Part shown: positions 7,531 to 16,030 of the stretch, piece by piece
Layout of the letters: the number at the start of each line of letters is the position of its first letter
How positions within the stretch are numbered: position 1 is the stretch's first letter
The notes under the pieces: model-generated
Database searches by the model: none
The model's input: only the letters and a program-made list of their open reading frames with translations
What the model was told of the DNA's origin: nothing
From: Micromonospora sp. NBC_01796
GTDB taxonomy: Bacteria; Actinomycetota; Actinomycetes; Mycobacteriales; Micromonosporaceae
Assembly: GCF_035917455.1 (NCBI RefSeq)
Contig: NZ_CP109078.1
Location: 7,052,001 to 7,116,000, forward strand
Direction: 5' to 3'
DNA: 64,000 nucleotides
Position numbers and translations under genes: made by a program

Positions 7531-8907
7531 ATGAGCAGACCCCTCAAGCAGATCCATCTCGCCGCCCACTTTCCCGGCGTCAACAACACCACGGTGTGGA
7601 GTGACCCGCAGGCGGGAAGCCACATCGAGTTCAGCTCGTTCGCGCACCTCGCGCGCACCGCCGAGCGGGCGAAGTTCGACTTCCTGTTCCTGGCCGAGGG
7701 ACTGCGGCTGCGCGAGCAGAACGGCCTGATCTACGACCTGGACGTGGTCGGGCGCCCGGACACCTTCACTGTGCTCGCCGCCCTCGCGGCGGTCACCGAG
7801 CGACTCGGCCTCGCCGGGACCATCAACTCCACCTTCAACGAGCCGTACGAGGTCGCGCGACAGTTCGCCAGCCTCGACCACCTCTCCGGTGGCCGGGCCG
7901 CGTGGAACGTGGTCACCTCCTGGGACGCGTTCACCGGTGAGAACTTCCGCCGGGGCGGATTCCTGCCACAGGAGCAGCGCTACCGACGGGCACGCAACTT
8001 CCTGCAGACCGCGGGGGAACTGTTCGACTCCTGGCACGGTGACGAGATTGTGGCCAACCAGGCCACCGGTGACTTCCTCGGCGAACCGGACGCGGGCGCG
8101 TTCGCCCACCACGATCCGGACTTCGACATCGCCGGTCGGTTCAACGTCCCGCGCAGCCCCCAGGGACGGCCGGTGATCCTCCAGGCCGGTGACTCCGAGG
8201 AGGGGCGGGAGTTCGCCGCGTCGTCGGCTGACGCGATCTTCAGCCGGTACGCCACCCTGACCGAGGGGCAGGCCTTCTACGCCGACGTCAAGGGCCGGCT
8301 CGCCCGGTACGGGCGTACCCACGACGAGTTGCTCATCCTGCCCGCGGCCACCTTCGTGCTCGGCGACACCGACGCCGAGGCCCGCGACCTCGCCCACCAG
8401 GTACGACTCCAGCAGGTCAGCGGCCAGACCGCGATCAAGTTCCTGGAACAGCTCTGGAACCGTGACCTGTCCGGCTACGACCCCGACGGGCCGCTGCCCG
8501 AGATCGACCCCGATCCCGGTGAGCACACCATCGCCCGAGGGCGCGCCAGCGTACGGATGTACCGCGACCCCGTAGCCACGGCCAGACAGTGGCGCGAGCG
8601 CGCCACCGCGGAGAAGCTCTCCATCCGTGAACTGATCATCGAGGTCACCGGGCGGCAGACGTTCACCGGCGCGCCCGCGACCGTCGCGGACGCCATCAAC
8701 GACCTGGTCCAGGCCGATGCCAGCGACGGGTTCATCCTCGTACCGCACGTCACCCCGGGCGGACTCGACGGTTTCGCCGACACGGTCGTGCCGCTGCTGC
8801 AGGAACGCGGCGTGTTCCGTACCGAGTACGAGGGCGAGACGCTGCGGGACCACCTCGGCCTGGGCGCGCCCCGCCGTACCGGTGAGGCGCTGCGGGTGGC
8901 GTCATGA
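7531..8907 (+). CDS. NtaA/SnaA/DszA-type FMNH2-dependent monooxygenase
   Basis: 458 residues beginning at ATG 7531, with GGAAGGA upstream. Characteristic blocks are HLAAHFPGVNN, FLFLAEGLRLRE, DLDVVGRPD, FASLDHLSGGRAAWNVVTS, GENFRRGG and ILQAGDSEEGREFAA. It is the paralog of the 556-2001 protein. The stop overlaps the next start (ATGA at 8904), so it is co-translated with the following monooxygenase. Enzymes of this branch oxidise sulfones, thioethers or aminopolycarboxylates; the sulfur context favours a C-S cleaving role. Confidence 0.88.
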   Translation: MSRPLKQIHLAAHFPGVNNTTVWSDPQAGSHIEFSSFAHLARTAERAKFDFLFLAEGLRLREQNGLIYDLDVVGRPDTFTVLAALAAVTERLGLAGTINSTFNEPYEVARQFASLDHLSGGRAAWNVVTSWDAFTGENFRRGGFLPQEQRYRRARNFLQTAGELFDSWHGDEIVANQATGDFLGEPDAGAFAHHDPDFDIAGRFNVPRSPQGRPVILQAGDSEEGREFAASSADAIFSRYATLTEGQAFYADVKGRLARYGRTHDELLILPAATFVLGDTDAEARDLAHQVRLQQVSGQTAIKFLEQLWNRDLSGYDPDGPLPEIDPDPGEHTIARGRASVRMYRDPVATARQWRERATAEKLSIRELIIEVTGRQTFTGAPATVADAINDLVQADASDGFILVPHVTPGGLDGFADTVVPLLQERGVFRTEYEGETLRDHLGLGAPRRTGEALRVAS

Positions 8908-9989
8908 AGTTCCTGGCGATCACCCTGATCGTGCACGCACCGCACCCGGTGACCGGCGAGCAGAAGTCGACCGCCGACCGGTTCCGCGAAGTCGTGGACA
9001 ACGCGGTGCTCGCCGAGCAGCTCGGATTCGACGGCTTCGGTGTGGGGGAGCGGCACGAACGGCCGTTCATCTCCTCGTCGCCGCCGGTCGTCCTGAGCCA
9101 CGTCGCCGCGCTCACCTCGACGATCCGCCTGTTCACGGCGGTCACCACGCTGAGCCTGCTCGACCCGGTCCGGGCGTACGAGGACTACGCCACGCTCGAC
9201 CACCTCTCCGGCGGCCGGTTGGAGCTGATCATCGGCAAGGGCAACGGTGCCGCGCAGCGGGAGCTGTTCCACGTCACGCCCGACGACCAGTGGGACCGCA
9301 ACGCCGAGGGCTACGAGCTGTTCCGCCGGATCTGGCGGGAGGACAGGGTCACCGCGTCCCCACGGTTCCGACCGGAGTTGGACCGGGCGGAGGTCTGGCC
9401 GCGCCCGTTGCAGCAACCGATCCGGGTCTGGCACGGCAGCGCGACCAGCAGGGAATCGGTCGAGCTTGCCGCCCGTTACGGCGACCCGCTCTTCTCGGCG
9501 AACGTCACCAACCCGATCGAACCGTACGCCGAACTGGTCCGCCACTACCGGCGGCGGTGGGCCGAGTACGGCCACGACCCGGCCGCTGCCGTGGTCGGGG
9601 CCGGCACCGCCGGCTACTACGCGACCCGCAGGTCCCAGGACGCCATCGCCGCCTACCGGCCGGTCTTCGAGGGCCAGCTCGCGTTCCAGCGGCGACTCGG
9701 GCTCGAACCGGTGTTCCACACGCTGGAGGACTACGTCGAACGCAGCTCGGCGCTGATCGGCAGCCCGCAGCAGGTCGTCGAGAAGGTCCACCGGTATCAC
9801 GAGCAGCTCGGCCACACCGTCATGCATCTGCACGCCGACGCGGGCGGGCTGACCGACAGCCAGCACCGCGAGTCGCTGGAACTCTTCCAGTCCGACATCG
9901 CCCCCGCGCTGCGTCGGGACATCCCGGACCCGCCGTGGCCGTGGGGGCCGGTCCTCCCCGAGCCCGTTTCCGCCGTTCGAGAAGGGTGA
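8904..9989 (+). CDS. Luciferase-like flavin-dependent oxidoreductase
   Basis: 361-residue single-domain luciferase-like protein starting MKFLAITLIVHAP. Visible family features are FDGFGVGERHERPF, the repeated STIRLFTAVTTLSLLDP segment, DHLSGGRLELIIGKGNG and an RVWHGSATS segment before the C-terminal helices. The start overlaps the upstream gene (ATGA) and its own stop overlaps or abuts the start of the next one. It therefore sits in the centre of a four-gene monooxygenase operon. It needs FMNH2 from a partner reductase. Substrate unknown. Confidence 0.83.
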   Translation: MKFLAITLIVHAPHPVTGEQKSTADRFREVVDNAVLAEQLGFDGFGVGERHERPFISSSPPVVLSHVAALTSTIRLFTAVTTLSLLDPVRAYEDYATLDHLSGGRLELIIGKGNGAAQRELFHVTPDDQWDRNAEGYELFRRIWREDRVTASPRFRPELDRAEVWPRPLQQPIRVWHGSATSRESVELAARYGDPLFSANVTNPIEPYAELVRHYRRRWAEYGHDPAAAVVGAGTAGYYATRRSQDAIAAYRPVFEGQLAFQRRLGLEPVFHTLEDYVERSSALIGSPQQVVEKVHRYHEQLGHTVMHLHADAGGLTDSQHRESLELFQSDIAPALRRDIPDPPWPWGPVLPEPVSAVREG

Positions 9990-9994
9990 CGCCG

Positions 9995-11131
9995 ATGGCC
10001 ACCACTCCGTTGGCCGTGCTGGACCTGGTCCCGATCTCGTCGGGATCGACCGCCACGACCGCACTGCGCAACAGCATCGACCTCGCCCGGCAGACCGAGC
10101 GGTTCGGCTACGCCCGGTACTGGTTCGCGGAGCACCACCTCAATCCCGGGGTGGCCGGAACCTCGCCTGCGGTCCTGCTGGCGCTGACCGCGGCGGCGAC
10201 CTCGACGATCCGGATCGGGTCCGGCGCGGTGCAGATGGGGCACCGGACCGCGCTGGCGACGGTCGAGGAGTTCGGCCTGGTCGACGCCTTGCACCCCGGA
10301 CGCCTGGACCTCGGTCTCGGCCGGTCCGGTGGGCGCCCTCCCGAGCCGGCCCGGGAACCGGCACTCGTCGGCGGGACCGGCGTGGTCGACGGCCGGGCAC
10401 CGAACGGGCTGCTGATCCCACCCAAGTTCTCCTTCGCTCACCTGCTCGGCTCGCCGCGCTTCGCCCTGCAGAAGGCGCTGCTGCAGTTGCCCGGTGCGCA
10501 GTCACAGGACTACACCGAGCAGGTCGCGGACATCCTCGACCTGCTGCGCGGCACGTACCGTTCGGCGGAGGGCGAGGAGGCCCACGTCGTACCGGGTGAG
10601 GGCGCGCAGGTGCAGGTGTGGATCCTCGGCAGCAGCGGCGGCGAGAGCGCGAACGTGGCCGGTGCGAACGGTCTGCGCTTCGCCGCCAACTACCACGTCA
10701 GCCCCGGTACGGTGCTCGAAGCGGCCGAGGGCTACCGGGCCGCTTTCCGCCCGTCCTCCGAACTGGACCGTCCCTACCTCAGCGTCTCCGCCGACGTGGT
10801 CGTCGCCGAGGACGAGGCCACGGCCCGCGAGCTGGCCACGGGTTACGGGTTATGGGTACGCAGCATCCGGACCGCCGAGGGAGCGATCCCGTTCCCGACT
10901 CCTGCCCAGGCACGCGCCCACGAATGGACCGACGCCGACCGGGAGCTGGTGGCCGACCGGGTCGACACCCAGTTCGTCGGTACGCCGGGACAGGTAGCAG
11001 ATCGGCTCGAACAGTTGCGGGACGCGACCGGCGCCGATGAACTGGTGCTCACGACCGTCACGCACGACCACGACGACCGGGTGCGCTCGTACCGGTTGAT
11101 CGGGCAGGAGTGGGAGCGCAGGCAGAACTGA
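9995..11131 (+). CDS. MsnO8-type luciferase-like monooxygenase
   Basis: 378 residues from ATG 9995, which has GAAGGG eight bases upstream; a GTG at 9986 overlapping the previous stop is an alternative start. The sequence shows the MsnO8-like pattern LAVLDLVPISSGS, ARYWFAEHHLNPG, RIGSGAVQMGHR and DLGLGRSGGR near the N-terminus, followed by VWILGSSGGESA and FVGTPGQVADRLEQL. It closes the four-gene monooxygenase run. Members of this group are flavin-dependent oxygenases of varied substrate. Confidence 0.83.
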   Translation: MATTPLAVLDLVPISSGSTATTALRNSIDLARQTERFGYARYWFAEHHLNPGVAGTSPAVLLALTAAATSTIRIGSGAVQMGHRTALATVEEFGLVDALHPGRLDLGLGRSGGRPPEPAREPALVGGTGVVDGRAPNGLLIPPKFSFAHLLGSPRFALQKALLQLPGAQSQDYTEQVADILDLLRGTYRSAEGEEAHVVPGEGAQVQVWILGSSGGESANVAGANGLRFAANYHVSPGTVLEAAEGYRAAFRPSSELDRPYLSVSADVVVAEDEATARELATGYGLWVRSIRTAEGAIPFPTPAQARAHEWTDADRELVADRVDTQFVGTPGQVADRLEQLRDATGADELVLTTVTHDHDDRVRSYRLIGQEWERRQN

Positions 11132-11157
11132 CCGGGGACCGGGGCGAGGAGGCAGTC

Positions 11158-11232
11158 ATGGAGGGTTTCTGCGTCGTCAGGGATTCCGCGCCGGGTGCGG
11201 GCGCGTACGGGGCGATCGGGAGACTCGGATGA
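11158..11232 (+). CDS. Putative 24-residue coupled ORF before flavin reductase
   Basis: A perfect AGGAGG at 11147-11152 stands five bases before an ATG opening 24 codons (MEGFCVVRDSAPGAGAYGAI, then GRLG). The TGA stop overlaps the ATG of the flavin reductase at 11229. This is the strongest Shine-Dalgarno in the neighbourhood, stronger than that of the reductase, which suggests the small ORF is translated and that reductase translation depends on it. It holds one cysteine near its start. No known family is recognised; it is unlike the leader peptides at 6053 and 16062. Confidence 0.5.
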   Translation: MEGFCVVRDSAPGAGAYGAIGRLG

Positions 11233-11717
11233 GTCTGGGACACGCGTTGGAAGCGCGCGAGCTGCGCCGGGTCTTCTCGGCCTTCCCGAGCGGGGTGGTG
11301 GCGATCGCCGCCCTCGCCGGGGGTGCGCCGGTGGGCATCGTGGCGAGTTCGTTCACGTCGGTGTCGCTCGACCCGCCGATCGTGTCACTCTGCGTGGCGC
11401 ACACCTCGACCACCTGGCCGGTCCTGGGGGCGGCCCCGCGTTTCGGCATCAGTGTGCTCAGTGCCGCGCAGGAGCAGGCCTGCCGGCAGTTGAGCAGCCG
11501 GGGCGTGGACCGGTTCGCCGAGTTGGGGTGGCGGGCGTCGGACCAGGGAGCCGTTTTTCTCGACGGCGCGAGCGCGTGGTTGGAGTGCGCGCTGTTCGCA
11601 CAGGTCACCGCCGGCGATCACGACATCATCCTGCTGCGCGTGCACGACCTCGACAGCGACCCGGAGATCTCGCCGCTGGTCTTCCACCACAGCCGGTTCC
11701 GCCGCCTCGAACTCTGA
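11229..11717 (+). CDS. Flavin reductase family protein (FMN reductase partner)
   Basis: 162 residues, typical of the flavin-reductase-like split-barrel family. Motifs include LRRVFSAFPSGVVAIAA, GIVASSFTSVSLDPPIVSLCV and LECALFAQVTAGDHDIILLRVHDL near the C-terminus. It would use NAD(P)H to make reduced FMN and so feed the seven luciferase-like monooxygenases of the island; it is the only flavin reductase seen here. It follows the last monooxygenase by about 100 bases and is coupled to a small ORF. A GGGAG six bases upstream of the ATG provides its own ribosome binding site. Confidence 0.88.
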   Translation: MSLGHALEARELRRVFSAFPSGVVAIAALAGGAPVGIVASSFTSVSLDPPIVSLCVAHTSTTWPVLGAAPRFGISVLSAAQEQACRQLSSRGVDRFAELGWRASDQGAVFLDGASAWLECALFAQVTAGDHDIILLRVHDLDSDPEISPLVFHHSRFRRLEL

Positions 11718-11804
11718 GCGGACCGGGCGTCGATCGGTCGGGATCGCTCGGCCGATCCCGACCGTACGAACGGGCACTTGACCGATCCGCTCGCGCAGTC
11801 CACT

Positions 11805-11827
11805 CTTCCTATCAAACAAGTAGGAAT
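11805..11827. promoter_or_regulatory. Candidate sulfur-regulon operator before ssuA
   Basis: TTCCTAT at 11806-11812 and TAGGAA at 11821-11826 form an inverted pair with the same 21-base span as the perfect palindrome at 16031. It ends 12 bases before the ssuA start codon. Confidence 0.6.
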
Positions 11828-11839
11828 ACTGTGGATTGG

Positions 11840-12916
11840 ATGACGATGAGACGTCCCCCGTACACCCGGACCGGCCGGCTGGCCGCCATTGCGGTCCTCA
11901 CCGCGGCGATGCTCGGCGCCACCGCCGCCTGCGGCGGTGACGACGGCGGGACCGGAGAGGGTGGTTCCTCCGGCCCGGTGACCCTCCGCCTCGGCTACTT
12001 CCCGAACATCACCCACGCTCCCGCCGTCGTCGGTGTGGAGAAGGGGATCTTCGCCGAGAAGCTGGGCAGCAACGTCAAGATCGAGACGTCGACCTTCAAC
12101 GCCGGACCGGCCGCTATCGAGGCGATCTTCTCCGGCGCCTTGGACGCCACATACATCGGCCCGAACCCGACCGTGAACGCGCACTCCAAGTCCAAGGGCG
12201 AGGCCGTACGCGTGATCTCCGGCGCGGCCTCGGGCGGGGTGGCGCTGGTGGTCAAGGCCGGCATCAACTCGGCCGAGGACCTGCGCGGCAAGAAGATCGC
12301 CACCCCCCAGCTCGGCAACACCCAGGACGTGGCGATCCGGTTCTGGCTCAAGGAGAAGGGCCTGAGCACCAACAAGGAGGGCGGCGGCGACGTCTCGATC
12401 GTGCCGCAGGAGAACGCGCAGACCGTCGAGACCTTCGGCAGCGGCGCGATCGACGGCGCCTGGGTGCCGGAGCCGTTCGTGTCCCGCCTGGTCAACGCGG
12501 GTGGCAAGGTCCTGATCGACGAGCGCGACCTGTGGCCGGACAAGAAGTTCGTCATCACCAACCTCATCGTCAGCACCAAGTTCGCCAAGGCCCACCCGGA
12601 CGTGGTGAAGCGTTTGGTCGAGGGACAGGTCGCGGCCAACGACTTCGTCAACACCAAGCCGGACGAGGCCCAGCAGGCGATCTCCGAGCACATCGGCAAG
12701 ATCACCGGAAAGCCGCTCGACCTCAAGCTGATCAAGCAGGCCTGGCCGACCCTCGAGTTCCTCAACGACCCGATCGAATCGTCGCTGAAGACCGGACTGG
12801 ACCACGCGGTCGCGGTCGGCCTCACCGACCCGGTCGACCTGAAGGGCCTCTACGACCTGTCCTACCTCAACGAGGTGCTCAAGGCACAGGGCAAGGCCGA
12901 GGTTCCGCTGACATGA
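11840..12916 (+). CDS. ssuA: Aliphatic sulfonate ABC transporter, substrate-binding lipoprotein
   Basis: 358 residues from ATG 11840. The N-terminus is a lipoprotein signal: basic start, hydrophobic core and LGATAAC with the lipidated Cys at 31. The mature part has the SsuA/NMT1-like pattern: LRLGYFPNITHAPAVVGVEKG, AIFSGALDATYIGPNP, DLRGKKIATPQLGNTQDVA and DGAWVPEPF. It captures sulfonates outside the membrane for the SsuBC importer encoded immediately downstream (ATGA overlap with ssuB). The candidate operator lies directly before the start, so sulfur control is likely. Confidence 0.93.
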   Translation: MTMRRPPYTRTGRLAAIAVLTAAMLGATAACGGDDGGTGEGGSSGPVTLRLGYFPNITHAPAVVGVEKGIFAEKLGSNVKIETSTFNAGPAAIEAIFSGALDATYIGPNPTVNAHSKSKGEAVRVISGAASGGVALVVKAGINSAEDLRGKKIATPQLGNTQDVAIRFWLKEKGLSTNKEGGGDVSIVPQENAQTVETFGSGAIDGAWVPEPFVSRLVNAGGKVLIDERDLWPDKKFVITNLIVSTKFAKAHPDVVKRLVEGQVAANDFVNTKPDEAQQAISEHIGKITGKPLDLKLIKQAWPTLEFLNDPIESSLKTGLDHAVAVGLTDPVDLKGLYDLSYLNEVLKAQGKAEVPLT

Positions 12917-13746
12917 CGTCCGTATCCACGGCACCGGACAGCGCGACCACCTCGGTCGCGCTGTCCGGCGTCAGCAAGGTGTACGGCCGAGGCGAGAACG
13001 CGGTCCTCGCGCTCGACCGGATCTCCCTGGACGTCGCGCCGGGTGAGTTCGTCTGTCTCGTCGGCGCCTCCGGGTGTGGCAAGAGCACACTGCTCAACCT
13101 GGTCGCCGGGCTCGACACCCCGAGCGGCGGCACGATCCGGGTCGGCGACGCCGCCGAGCCGGGGCCGGATTCCCCGGGTCGCCGACCGGCGTCGTCCGGT
13201 CGGCTCCCGTCGCCCGGACTGATGTTCCAGGAGCCCGCCCTCTTTCCCTGGCTCACCGTGGCGGCCAACGTCGAACTGCCGCTGAAGCTGCGTGGCCTGT
13301 CCCGCGCCGAGCGGCGGGATCGGGTCGCCGAGCTGCTGGACACGGTGCACCTGGGCGACTTCGGCCGACGGCGGCCGCACGAACTGTCCGGCGGTATGCG
13401 TCAGCGGGTCGCGCTGGCTCGTACGTTGGCGCTCGACACCCCGGTCCTGCTGATGGACGAACCCTTCGGGGCGCTCGACGCGATGACCCGTGACCTGCTG
13501 CACGACGAGCTGGAACGGATCTGGACCGAGCGTCGGCTGACGGTCCTGTTCGTCACGCACAACGTACGGGAGGCGGCCCGGCTCGCCGACCGGATCGTGC
13601 TGCTCTCCAGCCGACCGGGCCGGATCATCTACGAGACCCGGGTGACCACACCCCGTCCCCGCCGGATCGACTCCGCGGAGGTCGCGGCCGTCGCCGCCGA
13701 GGTCACCGACCGACTGCGTACGGAGGTGGGCCGACATGGCCGGTGA
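12913..13746 (+). CDS. ssuB: Aliphatic sulfonate ABC transporter, ATP-binding protein
   Basis: 277 residues, starting at the ATG that overlaps the ssuA stop. All ABC ATPase motifs are present: Walker A GASGCGKST, a Q-loop LMFQEPALFPWLTV, signature LSGGMRQRVALAR, Walker B VLLMDEPFGALD and the H-loop VTHNVREA. A Gly/Pro/Ser-rich insert of roughly 20 residues stands between Walker A and the Q-loop, longer than usual. It powers sulfonate uptake with SsuA and SsuC. Its end overlaps ssuC by 11 bases, giving a tightly coupled ssuABC operon. Confidence 0.93.
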   Translation: MTSVSTAPDSATTSVALSGVSKVYGRGENAVLALDRISLDVAPGEFVCLVGASGCGKSTLLNLVAGLDTPSGGTIRVGDAAEPGPDSPGRRPASSGRLPSPGLMFQEPALFPWLTVAANVELPLKLRGLSRAERRDRVAELLDTVHLGDFGRRRPHELSGGMRQRVALARTLALDTPVLLMDEPFGALDAMTRDLLHDELERIWTERRLTVLFVTHNVREAARLADRIVLLSSRPGRIIYETRVTTPRPRRIDSAEVAAVAAEVTDRLRTEVGRHGR

Positions 13747-14620
13747 CACCATCACCACCAGGCGGGAAGAGGCGGAGACCCTCTCCGGCCTCGACGCGCT
13801 GGAGATCGCCTCCCGGCAGAAGGTGGCCGGCGGCGCCCGGCTGTTCTGGGCGGCGACCTGGCCCAAGCTCGCCGCCGTCGGTCTCGCCATCGGCATCTGG
13901 CAGGTGGTCGTCTGGACCGGTTGGAAGGACCCGTGGGCACTGCCCGGCCCGGGGCCCGTCTTCACCGACCTCGGGCAGTACCTGCTCACCTCCGCGTTCT
14001 GGGACGGTCTGGCCACCACCGCCCGGCGAGCCGCGGTGGGCTTCCTCGCGGCCGTCGCGTTCGGACTCGTGCTCGGCCTCGCGGTGGCCCGCAGCCGCAT
14101 CCTGCGTGCCGCGCTCGGCTCGATGATCACCGCGCTGCAGACCATGCCGTCGATCGCCTGGTTCCCACTGGCGATCCTGCTGTTCCAGCTCAGCGAACAG
14201 GCGATCTTCTTCGTGGTGGTGCTCGGCGCCGCGCCGTCGATCGCCAACGGCGTCATCCACGGCGTCGACTACGTCCCGCCGCTGCTGCTGCGGGCCGGCC
14301 GCAACATCGGTGCCAGGGGGTTGAACCTCTACTGGTACGTGATCGCGCCGGCCGCGCTGCCGGCGATCGTCGCGGGACTCAAGCAGGGCTGGGCGTTCGC
14401 CTGGCGCAGCCTGATGGCCGGCGAGTTGCTGGTGGTGATCGCGACGAAGACCTCCATCGGCGCACAGCTCGTCTACGCCCGGGAACTCTCCGAGGCGGAG
14501 CGGCTGATCGCGATCATGATCGTGATCCTGGTGCTGGGTCTCTTCGTCGACGCGGCCTTCGGTGTGGTGGACCGGGCCATCCGGCGCCGCTGGGGCCTGC
14601 TGCAGTCACGACGCAGGTAA
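13736..14620 (+). CDS. ssuC: Aliphatic sulfonate ABC transporter, permease
   Basis: 294 residues with about six membrane-spanning segments and the binding-protein-dependent transport (BPD) loop near GARGLNLYWYVIAPAALP. The sequence LQTMPSIAWFPLAILLF is typical of SsuC/TauC permeases. It forms the transmembrane channel of the sulfonate importer. Overlaps ssuB by 11 bases. The Rrf2-family regulator gene follows after 28 bases and is probably cotranscribed. Confidence 0.93.
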   Translation: MAGDTITTRREEAETLSGLDALEIASRQKVAGGARLFWAATWPKLAAVGLAIGIWQVVVWTGWKDPWALPGPGPVFTDLGQYLLTSAFWDGLATTARRAAVGFLAAVAFGLVLGLAVARSRILRAALGSMITALQTMPSIAWFPLAILLFQLSEQAIFFVVVLGAAPSIANGVIHGVDYVPPLLLRAGRNIGARGLNLYWYVIAPAALPAIVAGLKQGWAFAWRSLMAGELLVVIATKTSIGAQLVYARELSEAERLIAIMIVILVLGLFVDAAFGVVDRAIRRRWGLLQSRRR

Positions 14621-14648
14621 CAACACGCTCCTGGGGAGGCAGCGGTCC

Positions 14649-15152
14649 ATGTACGTCTCAGCCCGCAGCGACTACGCGATCCGCGCCATGCTGGCCATCG
14701 CGGCGGGAACCCGCGCCCACCCGACGTCGGGCGGGACGGGTGACGACCCCACCACCACCGTCGGTGAGATTGCCGCCGGTGGTGGTGGGCCGGTCAAGGC
14801 GGCCACGCTCGCCACCGCCCAGGAGATTCCGTTGAGTTTCCTGCACGGCATCCTGCACGACCTGCGCCGGGCCGGACTGTTGCTGAGTTACCGCGGGGTC
14901 GACGGCGGCTACCTGCTGGCCCGTCCGGCCGCCCAGATCAGCGTCGGTGACGTCCTGCGGGCGCTGAGCGGCTCGCTCACCACCGTACGCGGATTGCCGA
15001 CCGAAGCCGCCGCCTACCACGGGGTGGCGACCGAACTCGGCAACGTCTGGCTCGCCGTACACAGCGCGATCGAGGACGTGGTGGACCGGACCAGCCTGGC
15101 CGACCTGCTCGCACCCCACCTGCACGCGCCCGAACCCGGTGCCGTCCACTGA
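14649..15152 (+). CDS. Rrf2-family transcriptional regulator (cysteine-free)
   Basis: 167 residues. The Rrf2 winged-helix is recognisable: MYVSARSDYAIRAMLAIA, then IPLSFLHGILHDLRRAGLLLSYRGVDGGYLLARP, which holds the recognition helix and wing, then the dimerisation helix. No cysteine is present anywhere, so it cannot ligate an iron-sulfur cluster as IscR or NsrR do, and resembles the cysteine-metabolism regulator CymR in this respect. A Gly/Thr-rich insert at about residues 26-47 interrupts the usual first helices. Placed directly after ssuC, it is the best candidate to bind the TAGGAATA-type motifs of the island; the ligand is unknown. Confidence 0.85.
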   Translation: MYVSARSDYAIRAMLAIAAGTRAHPTSGGTGDDPTTTVGEIAAGGGGPVKAATLATAQEIPLSFLHGILHDLRRAGLLLSYRGVDGGYLLARPAAQISVGDVLRALSGSLTTVRGLPTEAAAYHGVATELGNVWLAVHSAIEDVVDRTSLADLLAPHLHAPEPGAVH

Positions 15153-15163
15153 CCGGGTGGGAG

Positions 15164-15934
15164 GTGAGCGGTTGGGAACTGGCCCTCGCCGTTGTCCTCG
15201 GTACGCTCGCCGCCGCCATCGGTACGCCGACGGGAGTCTCCGGCGGCCTGCTCCTGCTACCGCTGCTGCTGACCGTCTTCGGGTTGGGCGGCACGGTCGC
15301 AAGCGCCACCAACCTGCTGTTCAACATCGTGTCCACACCGATCGGGATCGCCCGCCAGCGGCGGGTCGACGCCCAGCTCACCCTGCTGCTGGTCGGATCG
15401 GCCGCCCCGGCCGCGGTCGTCGGTGCGCTGGTGAACGTCTTCCTGCTCGGTGACTCGGCCGCCTTCCGAGCGCTGGTGGCGGCCCTGCTCGGCGTGGTCG
15501 GGGTCAGCATCCTGGTGCCCCGCCCACGGTCGTCCGGCACGGCTCCGCTGACCGGGCGGGGTCGCTCGGTGATGCTGGTCGTGGGCGCCGCCAGCGGGCT
15601 GCTCGGCGGGTTCTACGGCCTGGGCGGAGCGGTCCTCGCCGCCCCCGCGACGCTGCTGCTCACCGGCTGGCCGGTGGTCCGGATCTCGGGTGCCGCACTG
15701 GTCGCCACGTTTGTCGTCTCGGTCACCGGACTGGCCACGTACGCTGGCCTGAGCCTCGCCGGGCACACGGCGGTACAGACTCCACACTGGCCGCTCGGTC
15801 TCGCCCTCGGGGCCGGCGGTGTCATCGGCGGCTACTGGGCGTCCAGGTACGCCACCCGGGTGCCCGACCGGCTGCTCCGGACCGTACTCGCCGCCATGGT
15901 CGGGTTGGGTGCGCTCCGCCTCGTTCTGAGCTGA
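15164..15934 (+). CDS. TSUP-family (TauE/SafE) membrane carrier
   Basis: 256 residues with about eight hydrophobic segments and the two repeated TauE/SafE halves (GTPTGVSGGLLLLPLLL; LLGGFYGLGGAVLAAPA). TSUP proteins move sulfite, sulfoacetate, thiosulfate or related anions across the membrane. The GTG start lies 11 bases after the regulator stop, so it belongs to the ssuABC-rrf2 operon. Its likely job is export or import of sulfite or another sulfur anion arising from sulfonate breakdown. Direction and ligand are inference from family and context. Confidence 0.86.
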   Translation: MSGWELALAVVLGTLAAAIGTPTGVSGGLLLLPLLLTVFGLGGTVASATNLLFNIVSTPIGIARQRRVDAQLTLLLVGSAAPAAVVGALVNVFLLGDSAAFRALVAALLGVVGVSILVPRPRSSGTAPLTGRGRSVMLVVGAASGLLGGFYGLGGAVLAAPATLLLTGWPVVRISGAALVATFVVSVTGLATYAGLSLAGHTAVQTPHWPLGLALGAGGVIGGYWASRYATRVPDRLLRTVLAAMVGLGALRLVLS

Positions 15935-16030
15935 GGTTCCCGTACCGGTGACGTCCGGGACGGGGCGTCCGGCGGTACCGGCGACCGTCGATGGGACGAG
16001 GATCGGGCGGATGGTGAATTGGGGCTTGCT

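Noticed and set aside
11778-11806. TTGACC at 11778 as the -35 of an ssuA promoter
   Set aside because: No acceptable -10 hexamer stands 16-19 bases downstream; the only AT-rich sequence is the operator itself.
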